Positions 49,701-61,930 of a stretch of 64,000 nt of DNA are shown here, in pieces (within the stretch, counting starts at the first letter, position 1; every line of letters begins with the position of its first letter). Below the pieces are notes generated by a model. The model ran no database searches, had not been told where the DNA came from, and worked only from the letters and a program-made list of their open reading frames with translations. Source of the stretch: Scenedesmus sp. ARA3 (taxonomy: Eukaryota; Chlorophyta; Chlorophyceae; Sphaeropleales; Scenedesmaceae); assembly GCA_004335835.1 (NCBI GenBank), contig RWJK01001707.1, forward strand, positions 62,001 through 126,000. Reading direction: 5' to 3'. A program made the translations under genes and the position numbers.

Positions 49701-52700
49701 TCATCCAGCACAAACACAAGCACCACGATGAGGAAGGGCACACTCACGCACATACTGATGGCCACACACCTGACCTTGCCAGTAGAACTCTCGCGGAGCA
49801 GCTCGACGCACAACGCAATAGCAACCCCAAACCAAGCATGCCACCACGCCTAAGCACAAACGAAGCACAAACCTGTGAGAACATGGTGTAGAAGACCCGC
49901 GGCGCGGCCTGCTTGGGCGTCAGCCGCGCCGGCGGCTCCTGCGCCACGTCATCCAGCACGCGCAGCGCCACGATGAGGAAGGGCACCAGCATGCTGGTCA
50001 CAAACAGCGGGATGGCACACACCCGGCCCTGCTGTTGAGCCTCACGCGGAACAGCTCGACGCATAACTCGACGCATACCTGGATGACAACCAAACCAGAA
50101 ACGGAAGCACGCCAAGCACAAAAGAAGCACAAACCTGCGAGAACATGGTGTGGAACACGCGCGGCGCGGCCTGCTTGGGCGTCAGCCGCGCAGGCGGCTC
50201 TTGGGCTACGTCGTCCAGCACGCGCAGCGCCACGATCAGGAAGGGCACCAGCATGCTGGTCACAAACAGCGGGATGGCCTCGCTGCACCACAGGATGCTG
50301 GCAAACGCGAGCAGCGCCAGGCAGTTCTGCTTCTCCGGCTCCTGCAACGTGCACGTGTAACACGATACATGTTATGACAGTGATGACAATGGCGCTAGGT
50401 GGCGTGAGCTGTGCCTGCCTCTTGGCGCAGAGCTTGTCAGGGCTGCCAGCAAGCGCATGTGACGAGCACCAGCTGTGATGTGCTTTCTTACTCAATGCCG
50501 AGCTGACGTGACTGAAAACGCAATGCGCAATCAATAGCGATGACATTGGCAGTGCAGGGCGCCGCCGCAGCATGCTGGCACACAGGCAGAGCTGCTCACC
50601 TTGAAGATGGGGTAGGTCAGCAGGAAGGCAAACACTGCCAGCGCAAACGCCACCAGCAGCGCTTGCCGGTGCATGCTGAACCAGGACTCCTGCAGCACCT
50701 CCTTGCCATCCTGCGTGCGTTGTGTTGGGGGACATTGTGTTTGTTTGTGAAAGCACAGCAACGAGCAAGGCAGCAGGAAATATAGCTGTGAGACAGATCA
50801 GCAGGATGCCATAATGAGGTAGCTACGAGCAAACTACTGTCTTGCTTGTGTTTTGATTCGGCTGCAAACGCAATGCAAGCAGAACGGGTAGCGCATGTGC
50901 CAGGCCAAGTGTGCATGCTCTGATACGTCCAAACGTAGCCAAAAATCAACAGGACTCAAGTCAATTTCGCACCTGCACGTGCAGCGTGGCCGCGCGCCGC
51001 TCCTGCCCCACCATGTCCTTCCAGATGCTGTTGCGCTCAAACGACACCTGCTCCTGCTGCTGCTTGCGCAGGATGGCCGCCGCCTTGTCGGCGTTGCCGT
51101 TGCAGCACACCATGCTGTACAGCGAGGCGATGGCGTCCATCTGTGTGCGCAGGTGTGCTGCGTGGCTGTCTGGGAACTTCTGGTCCACTATGGGCAGGTA
51201 GTTTGAGGACATGGGGTGCTGCACGGGGGTTTAGGGGTGCAGAAGAGAGTGTGGTTGGTCAGTTCATGTTGTGTTTCTGATACGGGCAGGTAGAGTGACG
51301 ACATGGGGTGCTGCAGGAAGGTTAAAGGGTGCAGAAGAGAGTGCGGTTAGTTTAATCATGTTGTGTTTCCGATATGGGCAGGTAGTTTGTGGACATGGGG
51401 TGCTGCAGGAGAGTTGCGGGAGCAGAGGATAAGTGCAACGCAGGGTCGGACAGGTGCCAAAAGGCGCATTAGGCAAGCACGCTGGTGGTCAGCCCCGTTG
51501 GTTAAGGGGTGCCTGCCCTGCTTGTTGGCGCTGCATGGCGCGTTTTTTTTTTGTGCATGCAAAATGATGCTGCCTGCAAGCTCCTTAGGAGGCCGACTGC
51601 TAGACAGCTGCACCGCCACCGCAGCAGCCTCCGGCTCATACCAGCTGCTCCCTGCGGGGTGAACTACTGCTGCTGACCGTGCTATACGTGTGGCCGCCCA
51701 TTATTCATGACAGCTATGTGCGTCCAGCTGCTACAACTGCGGTGTGCCACTGGCGTGAGTCCATTGCTGCACTACACCGTCACTTGACGTATATGGGCCG
51801 CCTGCTGCGGGTGCCACTCACAGACACCAGCTTGTCGTGCTTCTTGAGGATCCCCCTCAACTACTTTCGGGTTTTACCGTCTCTACGTCACGGGTCTTGC
51901 CTGGTAGCTGCTGCTGAGGCCGTTTGCTGTTCTTCATTCCACAACGCCGCTCACCGACACCAGCTTGTCGTGCTTCTTGAGGATCTTCCTGAAGCCGGTC
52001 CTGTTCTGCTCCACGTAGCTGGCCAGGTTGCTGCTGGTGGCGTACAGCTCCTCCAGCGCCGCCCGCAGCTTCTCGCGCTGCGCCGCCACCGGCCGGCTGT
52101 TCTGGGACCAGAAGGCCGTGCGCTGCGCTGACTGCAGCGCTGACAGGTCTGCAGGAAAGGGTGGCGATAGTGTAAGACTTGCAGGAAGCACACCTCGCAA
52201 CAGCATAATTGCTACAGCATGCGCACTCACATGTCTAGATGCGTGTCCCGCCACCATGGCTGCGAGTCAAAAAGCAGGCGGCAGTGGACTGTTGTGCGGC
52301 ATTTGGGTGCCGCAGGGCTTGCAGCTGCACAGAGGCAACTAGCCTTGCGCATGCCAGTGTGCCTGCCGGGTGTGTGCCCGCAGATTGCAGTGAGCACTGC
52401 CACTGCTGGAACCAGCTCTGTGCCGGCAGAAGCACAGACAGCAGCATGTGGAGCAAATCTGTGCCTGGAGCAGCTGAGGTGCTGCTTTGAGTTCCCCGCA
52501 GCCAGACGATGCTTCAAAGATGCTGAGCTCTCCACCTGCTGCTTAGTCAGCATTTATGACAGCTGCCACTGCGGCGGCTAGGCGAAGGTACAGGGGCCCC
52601 TGCAGCATCCTCGACTGCACCTCTGAGCTTCACCTGTTGCCTGGCCTGGTGTTGGCGATGGGATGCCCTCTGCGTGCTGCACCATCATGCTGACTTCCTC

Positions 52701-53027
52701 ATACTTGGCTGTGATCTCTGCCTCCTTTTTCAGGTAAAAGCGGATGATCTTGGCCAGCTCGTTGTCCAGAGTCTCCAGAAACTCCTTCTCGCGCTGCTCC
52801 CGCGTCATGGTGACCGAAAGGCTTCTGGACAGGCTTGACTGCCCAGACAGCAGAGGTGACCTGGGCCCAGCATCCTCCAGGTCTGCCGAAGGGTGGACGC
52901 CTTCGTACGCCTCATGATACTCGGCAGTACTGGCTGCTAATATAAGCTTTTTCAGCAAGCTATAGTTGATGTAGGACTCGCGCCACTCGGGCACCGAGTT
53001 GTACTTGAGCGTGTGCGTGAACTTCAT
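46791..53027 (-). CDS. PTC1: SPX-domain SLC13/DASS phosphate permease (PTC1/PHO87-90-91 type)
   Basis: Membrane phosphate transporter whose cytosolic SPX domain senses inositol pyrophosphates. Ten exons join in phase: 53027-52634, 52148-51955, 51218-50973, 50710-50600, 50341-50135, 49414-48947, 48706-48599, 48338-48159, 47509-47311, 46972-46791; 762 residues. SPX: MKFTHTLKYNSVPEWRESYI at the N-terminus and the basic helix FRKILKKHDKLV at about residue 180. The permease follows: first membrane span ALLVAFALAVFAFLLTYPIF, then ALLAFASILWCSEAIPLFVT, and the anion-binding loops SNLGGMTSPISSPQN and TTFISHTVGAMVILP that correspond to the SLC13 SNT-like motifs. It ends in a span before VGF and TAG. 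Seven or more exon-edge copies are scattered in its introns. Plants lack this fusion, whereas yeast and Chlamydomonas have it. Confidence 0.92.
47218..47785 (-). repeat. Copies of SPX-SLC13 exon 9 edges
   Basis: 5' edge copies at about 47590-47655 (LISTLVGGQSLWAVLAIFC) and 47722-47785 (LLSTLVGGYSLSAVLAIFC) stand ~127 bp apart upstream of the real exon (47509 start); the first keeps the CTGCAG acceptor and the second has CTGCAG too. A 25-bp copy of the 3' edge with donor is at 47218-47242. Confidence 0.8.
48009..48082 (-). repeat. Copy of SPX-SLC13 exon 8 donor edge
   Basis: Reads MGGLALVKAVQSSGLLATIS then a GTGAGC donor, against MGGLALGEAVQSSGLLATIS in the real exon (ends 48159). Confidence 0.8.
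48838..48890 (-). repeat. Copy of SPX-SLC13 exon 6 donor edge
   Basis: Reads YKPGQHI against YKPGQNI at the end of exon 6; diverged and followed by a stop-rich stretch. Confidence 0.55.
49530..50050 (-). repeat. Three decaying copies of SPX-SLC13 exon 5
   Basis: About 49873-50020 is almost intact (FVTSMLVPFLIVALRVLDD, ending YTMFSQ and a donor). About 49630-49770 is diverged (VPFLIVVLVFVLDD, VAQELPARLTPKQAA), and about 49535-49590 keeps only VLDDVAQELPARLMP. Divergence grows with distance from the real exon at 50341-50135, as in serial duplication. Confidence 0.85.
51268..51415 (-). repeat. Two copies of SPX-SLC13 exon 3 acceptor edge
   Basis: 51268-51318 and 51365-51415 repeat the CTGCAG acceptor and the HPMSSxYLP-coding start of exon 3 (real start 51218) with ~95-100 bp spacing. 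Confidence 0.8.
51820..51870 (-). repeat. Copy of SPX exon 2 donor edge (basic helix)
   Basis: Repeats the ILKKHDKLVS end of exon 2 (real end 51955) with a GTGAGT donor, about 135 bp away. Confidence 0.75.
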
Positions 53028-53422
53028 CCTGTCTGACTCCCATTATAAGTCAATACATGTTTGAGTTCACCGTTGTGGGGCGTAAGCACGATCAGCTTTA
53101 CTCCGCCCTTGTTACGTCCGGTAGGTGTCTGGTGTGCTTCTTCTTCCGTGCCTGCGGCTACCGGCGCAGCATCAGTGCACCTTGCAATTTGATAGTTTGA
53201 GTTGGCTCATTGAGTGCGATTCTGCAGAACTGGCCGCACGTTCCTGGTGCTGCACTGTTGTTGTTCTTGAACGGAGTTGATCGCTGACCTGAGCCACAGA
53301 AACCTGCGCTTGTCTTACCATTTAGCTGCATCTCCCCTGTCTTTGCAGCCTAAGCACCTTCAAGCAGCAGGCGACCAGAGCAGTAGCAGCGACTTCAAGG
53401 CTCACCATCAGCAGCAGCAGCC
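53028..53422. promoter_or_regulatory. Divergent promoter region SPX-SLC13 / UAP56-binding protein
   Basis: 395 bp between opposed start codons; no exon or recognised element. Confidence 0.4.
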
Positions 53423-55026
53423 ATGGCAGACAACATAGAAGCCAAACTCAACATGAGCTTGGATGATCTTGTCAAGAAGGACAGAAACTATCACCACAAG
53501 CAGCCTGCTGAGCAGCGCAACAACCACCAGGCGGGTAGAGGCCACGGCAAGCAGCAGCAAAGCCCAGCAGCTGCAGGAAACGCTGGCAGGCCCTTTCCAG
53601 GGCAAGGAGGCAGGGGACCATATCAGCAGCAGCCGCAGCAGCAGTGGGGCCAGCAGCAGCAGTGGGGCGGCCCGCAGCAGCAGCAATGGGGCCAGCAGCA
53701 GCAGCAGTGGGGAGGCGGAAGTGGGCCGCAGCGGCGCAACATGCCGCCGCAGCAAGGCGCAGGTCGCTCATCTGTCTTTGCGCGCTTAGGCGGCCCAGCA
53801 CCGGAAGAGCAGCAGCCAATGCAGCAGTATCAGCAGCGTGGTCCCCCCATGCGTGGGCCGCAGCAGTTTCCACGGCAGCAGCAGTTTCCGCGGCAGCAGC
53901 AGCAGCAGCAGCAGCCTGCAGCACCTGCCAAGCCACAGGTCAAGGTGCAGTGCAGGCTGGATGCAGCAACAGGCGAAGTAGTCATCCCGCACAACAGCAT
54001 CGACATCATCAAGGTGCGTTGTGTGCGTCGACACATACAATGCAGGAAGATTGCATTTGCAAGCATGTCAGCACGGTAGCACGATGATACTTGCATGCAC
54101 GTCAGCAGGGTGGCAAGATTACGTGCGCAAGCATGTCAGCAGGGCAGCAAGAAGCCAGAACACGGCAGCCAAGGTGCCTGTTCACAAACGTGGTTCTGCA
54201 TGGGCGCAGCAGATTAGGGCAGACACATTGTTGGTGCCTTGTCTCACGTGCATTGTTAGGCTAGGTGCATGGTTGTAAACATCTGGCCGGCACTACTGCC
54301 CCAGCATAACACACAGTTTGTGTCTTGCCTCTTGACTTCACTGCTGCAGGTCGACCCTGCAGGCGCTGTGGTGCTGAGCAGTGGCGGTGATCGCAGCCAG
54401 GGCATGCTAGATGCACTCAATGCAGGTGCGTGTCTGTGCTTTGATACTGCGTGGGGACTGTTATAAGTAGTTAGTGATGTCAGCTGCTGTGGGTGGTGCT
54501 GTGGCACCTGTCCAGCAGAGCAACGTGTTGTGGTCGGCAGACTGTTGGTGCCTGCGTTGGTGTGTGAAGACCAGTCAAGCAGTGCTCTTGCAAGTGCACC
54601 GGACTGTGATGAACAGCCAACTGCCAACCGGATTGTGTTGAAACCCCACTGGTATCATCTGCTGCTGCTGCTGCTGCTGCTGCAGGGCTCGAGCCGCTGA
54701 AGATAGCAGTCAAGGCGCCAGGGCCGGATCCTGCGACTGCTTCCTGGAGTGTGTCTCTGGATGGCCGGGGCATGCTGCGGTTCTATGATGGCATGACAGT
54801 GCCAGCTAAGGGCCATCTCACTGCAGGCAGAGCCATGGTGCTGCTGCAAGCCTTCTCTGGTGGCTGTAGCAAGGCGGCTGCAGCAGCAGCGCAGGAAGCG
54901 TCAAAGCAGGCGGCGATTGCAGCAGGTATCTTGCCGGCGGCAGCAGCGGGAGCAGCAGTAGAGGAGGGAGCAGAGGCTGCAAAGATCCGGCGGCTGAAGG
55001 CGCAGGGCCGCTACCAGCCATACTGA
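53423..55026 (+). CDS. Gln-rich protein with N-terminal UAP56-binding motif, possible mRNA export adaptor
   Basis: Exons 53423-54013, 54350-54425 and 54686-55026 join in phase to 335 residues. The N-terminus MADNIEAKLNMSLDDLVKKD closely resembles the ALYREF start and contains the UAP56-binding motif (MSLDDIIK type) of TREX adaptors. Residues 30-165 are Gln/Gly/Pro/Arg rich with QWGQQQ repeats; SSVFARLGG follows. No RRM is visible. Instead the C-terminal half (VKVQCRLDAATGEVVIPHNS, GLEPLKIAVKAP, ASWSVSLDGRGMLRFYDG) looks like a small beta-rich domain I cannot name, ending in a Lys/Arg tail. A role in coupling mRNA to the export helicase is inferred from the motif alone. Confidence 0.7.
54040..54145 (+). 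repeat. Three ~35-bp tandem units in intron 1
   Basis: Units share GCAAGCATGTCAGCA/GGG and GGCAAGA blocks just after the first donor. Confidence 0.55.
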
Positions 55027-55778
55027 GCAGCAGCGCATGGGTTTAAAGCTGCTGGCTGTGCAGCTGTTGCGTACAGCATGAAGTACGGGCAATGCCGTGT
55101 GTTGCTGTTGCTGCTGTTGGCAAGCGGCGCAGTTTCTTGTGCACTTTGGCAAGCAGTTGTGCATGCAGGTGCAATGTGTGGTATGGGTCCAGCAACAGCT
55201 GACTGTTGCAAAGCACCGAGGTTTAATCAAGTCCTGGTAACCCTTTTGAGAGGTAATCGCGTGTTTGCAGCATGCTGCAATGCAGCGCCATGATGTAAGT
55301 GCACTGCAGTTCTGGCGGTGTCACATGCCTGATGGTAGCAGACCGCCTGAGGCGTCACCTGTTACCAACAGTACATCTGCCGAGTTTCGAGCATCCAGCA
55401 CCTGGCTGCACCACTTACCATGGCTGAGATTGGTTTTGAAGAAACTGTCCACACCGGCCTTGAGCCATGCACAGTAGCCAAGCAGTCACGTGGCTCAGTG
55501 CTGCACCCCCAGCACCTGCCAAACTGTCATTTGAGCAGGGTTTGCACGACAGCCAGACTAGCATAACGGACACCGCTGATCGGCTCTTGGGCATTCCTGC
55601 AACTAGGGGAATGGAGTCGAGTTGGGTTGGGTCCGATAGCAAACAGTCGGGCGAGTGAAGTAGCGCTACTGGGTACTCTGCAGCTGATTGAACATCACAA
55701 AAACAGTTCATTGTCGTATCGACACTTCTTTGAGGCAACATCCGGGAGCCTGGCCCGCTAGGGCCGAGACAGGGCACC
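55027..55778. other. Intergenic, 750 bp
   Basis: Tandem plus-strand genes: 3' UTR of the UAP56-binding protein (TGTAA at 55294-55298) and XRN promoter. No coding exon is supported. Confidence 0.5.
55294..55298 (+). promoter_or_regulatory. Candidate TGTAA polyadenylation signal of the UAP56-binding protein gene
   Basis: 268 nt past the stop codon. Confidence 0.35.
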
Positions 55779-58700
55779 ATGGGTAAGCCCGTGGCAGCAA
55801 CCGCTGCTCCTGGCACCTGATCGCTGCCAGCAGCACTCGCATTCCATGATCGAAGGTGATCAAAACGTTTTGGTGCCTTGCAGGGATCCCCAAGTTCTAC
55901 CGCTGGCTCTCTGAGCGGTACCCACTGCTCAACATGCCAGTCACAGCAACAGAGGCCCCTCCCGAGATTGACAACCTGTACTTGGACATGAACGGCATCA
56001 TCCACAACTGTACGCATGCGAATGACCCAAATTTGAAGCTGACAGAGACGGAGATGGTCATACGCATCTTCAGCTACCTGGATAAGCTCATCCACATCAT
56101 GAAGCCACGCAAGCTGGTGTTCATGGCCATTGATGGTGAGGCAGCGCTGTAACCACTGTGCTTAAGTTAGTGCATGTTGTGACCAGTGTTGTTTGCTCAT
56201 ATCAGCAACAGGGAACAGACAGGGCAGTACGACACTGCCCAGCATGTCTGCACATCTGCAACAGCTGTCTGCGTTGTGCGGCATATCACCTGGCTTGTAA
56301 CAGTAAACAAAGAGGCTGTTTGTATCCGGCACGCTATGCATGTCATTGCTGCACACATACATTCTGCTGCTGCCGGCATTGCTGTCACAAGCTCCTGTTG
56401 GCTTAGGCTTGGTGTGTGCGTGTGCTGCTGCTCCTGTCGCTGCTGCTGCCCTGCAGGCGTTGCGCCCAGAGCCAAGATGAACCAGCAGCGCTCGCGCCGC
56501 TTCAAGACAGCCATGGAGCGCATGGCGGTGAGCAGCAGCAGCAGCAGCAGTGGCAGCAGCAGCAGCAGGAGGGCAGGCCAAGGCCCCAGCTGGGGCGTTG
56601 CAGCGGCGCTGGGCATGCAGCAAAAGCACAGGTGGCGGGCAGCAGCAGCGCTGTCATCGCAGCAGCTGCTGACATGCGGGCGGGAGCGCGATGGCGACGG
56701 CTAGGTTTTTGATGCTGGCAATGTGGCAGCAGCAGCAATGTCAGCAGCAGCGGCGGCGCTGATGAACTTCAAAACCCTGTGCACACACCCAAAACCCCAG
56801 ACTAACCAACTGTCATTGTTTGTAAAAACCGCAGCTGGAGGCTGAGAAGTAGGCCAAGGGCGAGGAGACCCCTGAGGAGTATAAGTTTGACGCTTTTGAC
56901 CCCTGCAAAACCCTGTTTTCACACTAACAAGAACCCTCACTAAACCCTCACCCTGCCGTTTCCTAAACTCCTGAATCGCAGCTGGAGGCTGAGAAGAAGG
57001 CCAAGGGCGAGGAGACCCCGGAGGAGTACAAGTTTGACAGCAACTGCATCACGCCAGGCACCGGCTTCATGGCACGGCTGGGGCGGCACATCCGCTTCTT
57101 CGTGCGCAAGAAGCTGAGCGAGGACCCCGTGTGGCAGCAGCCGGTTGTGATTTTCTCAGGTGCGTGAGGGAGCATGCAGCATCGGCTGGCGGGTTGTCTG
57201 GGCGGTCGGATGTGTCAGGTATGTAGCAGCGCTGGGCTGCGTGGATTTGCAGGTGGCTGGTGCAAAGCCGACATGCGTTTCAATCCGTCAGGTAAGACTG
57301 TTGAGGTAGCTTCTTCGTATGCATGAACCTGAGCGAGGACCCCGTGTGGCAGCAGCCAGTGGAAATCTTCTTAGGTATGAGTTGCAACCGTTTGCTCTGA
57401 ATCTCACCAGAGCACAAAATCATAGAGTACATTTGCACATCCATCTCCCATTGAACATCATGCTGCTGCTGCTGCTGCTCAGTCTACGATGTGCCTGGTG
57501 AGGGCGAGCACAAGATCATGGATTGGGTGTGCTGGTGAAGTGTTCGGATTCGCACACCCAATCGGATGTTCGGATTACACACATACACCCAACTCCCTGC
57601 AGGACATGCTATTGGCTGCTGTTTTGTTACTGCTTCTGACTGCTACCGCAGGCCATGACGTGCCGGGTGAGGGTGAGCACAAGATCATAAAGTACATCCG
57701 CACATGCGCATTCATTCATTGGTATGTAAAACAACTGCCGCTGCACCTGTCACCATGTACTGCAGGCCATGATGTGCCGGGTGAGGGCGAGCACAACGTC
57801 ATGGAGTACATCCGCACATGCGCCACCCTTGAACACCATGCTGCTGCCGCTGCTGCTGCTGCTGCTGCTGCTGCTGTCAGGCCATGACGTGCCCGGTGAG
57901 GGCGAGCACAAGATCATGGAGTACATCCGCTGGCAGAAGCGCTCGCCCAGCTACACCCCCAACCAGCGCCACTGCATGTACGGGCTGGATGCGGACCTCA
58001 TCATGCTGTCACTAGTGACACACGAGCCGCACTTCTGCCTTCTGCGAGAGGTGGTCAGCTTCACTGGCAAGACCAGGGGCCAGCCGAGCCGCGAGGCGCT
58101 GGCTAACCCCTGCGCAGAGAACTTCATTCTGTTCCAGATCGGGTGCGCGTGGCTCGTGTTATCGTGTTATGTGATTCAAGGTGTATGTTGAGGAAACAGC
58201 CGCCGCGGGTGCGAAGGCGTGGGGATGAGGCACAGCTCGCTGACTTGATTTAGATGTGCTGTGAGGTTGGCTGCAGCTGCATTGGTCACTTTTGTAAGCC
58301 TGAGGTGGTCAGCTTCACTGGCAAGACCAGGGGGCAGCCGAGTCGTGAGGCGCTGGCTAACCCGTGCGCGGAGAACTTCATTCTGTTCCAGATCGGGTGA
58401 GCGGAGTTCGTCTGTAGTTGGATCAGATACATGTCGGCGGCGGCGGCATAGGTAGTCTATTGGCCGGCCGTCTGGTTTGCATGAGCTGTGAGGTAGCTGC
58501 TGCTACAATCGATCCAGTGTACACTACAACATGATCTCATTACATGTTCTTGCCCCTCCGCAGGCTGCTGCGCGAGTACATTGAGCTGGAGTTTGCGTCC
58601 ACGCTGGCCAGCAAGCTTCCTTTTGCGCTGGACGTGGAGCGCGTGGTGGACGACATCGTGCTCTTCTGCATGCTGGTGGGCAACGACTTCCTGCCAGGTG

Positions 58701-59222
58701 GGTTAGCCGGAATTCGTTGTGAGATGTAGGATGTGCAGTTTTCATTGTCGGATGCTGGATGTCAGGCAGTGATAGCCCACAGTAACATGTGCTCTTCTGC
58801 ATGCTGGTGGACAACAACTTCCTGCCATGTGCGAGGTGTTCACTTCTTTTATGGTTAGCAATTCACATGTTGGATGGTTTGTGTCATGCAATGACAGCTC
58901 ACAGTTACATGTGCTGTTCTGCATGCTGGTGGGCAACGACTTCCTGCCAGGTGCGCAGTGTGGATCGCCGTGAGGGCTGGTGTGCAGCAGCAGCAGCAGC
59001 AGCAGGGCTGGGTGGCGCAATGTGCTGGGCATGTTGCTGGGTGCGGCCTCTTCTCATCTGAACTGCGTGGCAAGTGGCCGTGTGTTGCTGCTCTGTGTTT
59101 GGGCTGTCTTGTTGACCATGGTGGGTTGTCATTGCACCCAGTGTGAAGCCATGATCATAAGAGCCGTGCTGGCAGGGCATGCATGCCTGCGTTCTGGCTG
59201 TCAACCGTATTGCTTATGAACA

Positions 59223-59254
<32 letters not shown>

Positions 59255-61895
59255 ACCTGCAGCGCTGCCCACGCTGGACATTGCTGAGGGAGCGCTGAAC
59301 CAGCTGATCGACACCTACAAGCTGCTGCTGCCGCAGCTGGGAGGCTACCTCACACATGCTGGCGAGCTCAACCATGAGCGGCTGCAGGTACCAGCAGCCG
59401 TAGCACATGATGCAGCAGCAGCAGCCCAAGATGCTGTTCAGCTTGCATGTTGCTCAGCCATTGCTCAGCTGCGAGCTCAACCATGAGCGGCTGTAGGTAC
59501 CAGCAGCAGCAGCAGCAGCACATGATGCAGTGTAGCCTGCATACCACCCGGCCAATGGGTTGTGCGAGTCCGTTGTTGTCACATGCTGGCAAGGTGACTT
59601 GAAGGTGGCTGTAGTTTGTGTCGGTGTGCAGCAGCAGCCAGCAAGCCCCACGCATTGAACACCACGCTACTGCACTGCTAAATTGAGTTGTCTGCTAATG
59701 CATGAAGCAATGCACATATCTGTGTCAAATGCAGGTGCTGCTGGGGGCTGTGGCTGATAGGGAGTTGACAACGCTGGAGGAGCGCGCTGCGGTGAGCTGC
59801 GGTCCGCAGAATTCATGTACGGCTGCTGCTGCTGTTGCGAACATGTCCGATTGCTTGAAAAGCTGCAGCTGTATATGACTCATACAGTATGAGCTGTGTT
59901 GTGCCTGCATCCGGCAATGTCACAGCACGGCTTCAAAGCTGAAGTTCCACCCACCAATGTTTGTCTTGCTGTAGCTTACGATATTGCTGCTGTTGCTGTC
60001 GCTGCAGGACACTGAGTGGTTTGAGAGCAAGCGGGGCAAGCGCGGCGGCCGCGGCGGCGGCAGCAGGCCCGGCACCGGCAGCAGCAGCCGCCCAGCAACA
60101 GGCGGCAGCAGCCGCGGCGGGCGATCAGGCGCACCAGCAGCAGCAGCAGCAGGAGGCAGCCAAGCTTCTCCGCTGCCGTCATTTTTTGCGCTTGAGGAGC
60201 TGGGTGATGCTGAGGGGGGTGATATTGCTGCAGCAGCGAGGCTGGCGGGGCGCGGTGCTGGCGGCGCTGCTGCTGTTGCTGCTGCTGTGGCTGTGCCAGA
60301 CCTGGAGGGGCTGGAGCTTGAGGCAGATGAACCTGAGGTGAAAGTGCAACCTAAAGGCTTTTCGCGCGTCTCAGTATTAAGAAAGCTCAGAGCTGCTCTC
60401 CGAAGTGTGGTGCGTGACCCAATGTGATGAGGCGTGCAGAGGGCGAGCTCCGCAAAGCGCGTAAGGGAGTGCGGCGGCAGAACATGAGCAGGCAGCTGCA
60501 GTGCTGCATGAACTGCGCCTGGCCCCAAGCGACGGTCTTCTTGGATGATCCCTGCAGCGACCTACAAACAGCGTGTCGCCAGGCAGCATGCCTTCCATCA
60601 CGTCTGTGGCAGTATGTTATCGTTGTTGTGTGTGTCGGCCAACCCCCCAGGTGGGCCCCACCATGATGAGCAAGGAGGCATACAGTTAGCCAACCTGTTC
60701 TTGCTTACCGACTGCTGCTGCTGCTGCTCTCGCCAGGTTGGCCCCACCATGATGAGCAAGGAGGCACGGCATCTGTTCCTGGCCGGGGGAGGAGAGGAGG
60801 CACTGGCAGCATGGAAGGTGAGGCGGCTTGGTGGTTTGCAGGCTAAGGGTTCTGTTGTGTTGTTGAATTGCTTTTATGAGCCCGGCTCTGTGAGTGGCCT
60901 CACACGCTGAGGGCTTGCGTGACAATATGACGTTAACCAGCTACAGCTCGGGGCCTTCATGTCTATGCCGCCTTACGCCAGCGCCAGCTGTGTGGTGTTT
61001 CGTTTGTTTCCCACACCGCGTGCCGTATCTTGTGCTGCATCTGTCCCTGCAGGAGCGCTACTACAAGGAGAAGCTGGAGCAGCCTGATGCTGGGCCCGCC
61101 TCAACGCGTGAGGTGGTGCAGCACTACATTCGCGGCCTGCACTGGGTGAGCCGCGTGGCTCGCTTGCAATGAAGCTGCATGATTTTGCCTTTAATAGAAT
61201 AGGCAGCTGGTGCAGCACTACATCGCAGCCTGCACTGGGTGAGCAGCCAGGCTCGCATGGACGAGTGCACAACCCTGCATGAGCGTGCTGTTGCTGTGCC
61301 GTGCAGGCGCCGTTGTCATGTCATGCCATGCCTAATATGTAACACTCCTTGTGTTTTTGTTCGTGTGCATTACTGCGAGCGGCAGCGCCTGCCAGGTAGT
61401 ACTGAGATTTGAACTTGCAGACGCACATACGAACTGTTGTGTGGGTGGATGTGCTGCTGTGCATGTTGGCCAGTGGTACAGCCACCATTCCTTGAATGCT
61501 GTGCTGCAGCCAGGACGCGTATACATGCCTATTCTTCACTCAACATGCCTTCACACACGTGTGGGTTGCGGCGGCCCTGCTTGCTGCTGCAGGTGCTGCA
61601 GTACTACTACCGCGGCGTGGCCAGCTGGGACTGGTTCTACCCCTTCCACTACGCGCCCATGGCGCAGGACATGCGCCGCCTGGACGGCATTGACGGTGAG
61701 CCAAGCAGTGCAAGGCCCTGCTAAACATTTAGAGTGGGCGCCCCTTCAGGCCCTTCGAGCAGCTGCTGCCCAATGAACCGCATGTCGACACTGCTGCTAA
61801 TGCTGCTGCTGCCGTCTCTTCCTTGCAGTCGCCTTGAGCCGCGGTCGCCCCTTCAGGCCCTTCGCGCAGCTGCTGCAATGAACCACATGTTGACA

Positions 61896-61930
<35 letters not shown>

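Noticed and set aside
55415..56095. 226-codon minus-strand frame
   Set aside because: It is antisense to XRN exon 2 and its flank; the plus strand has the clear conserved protein.
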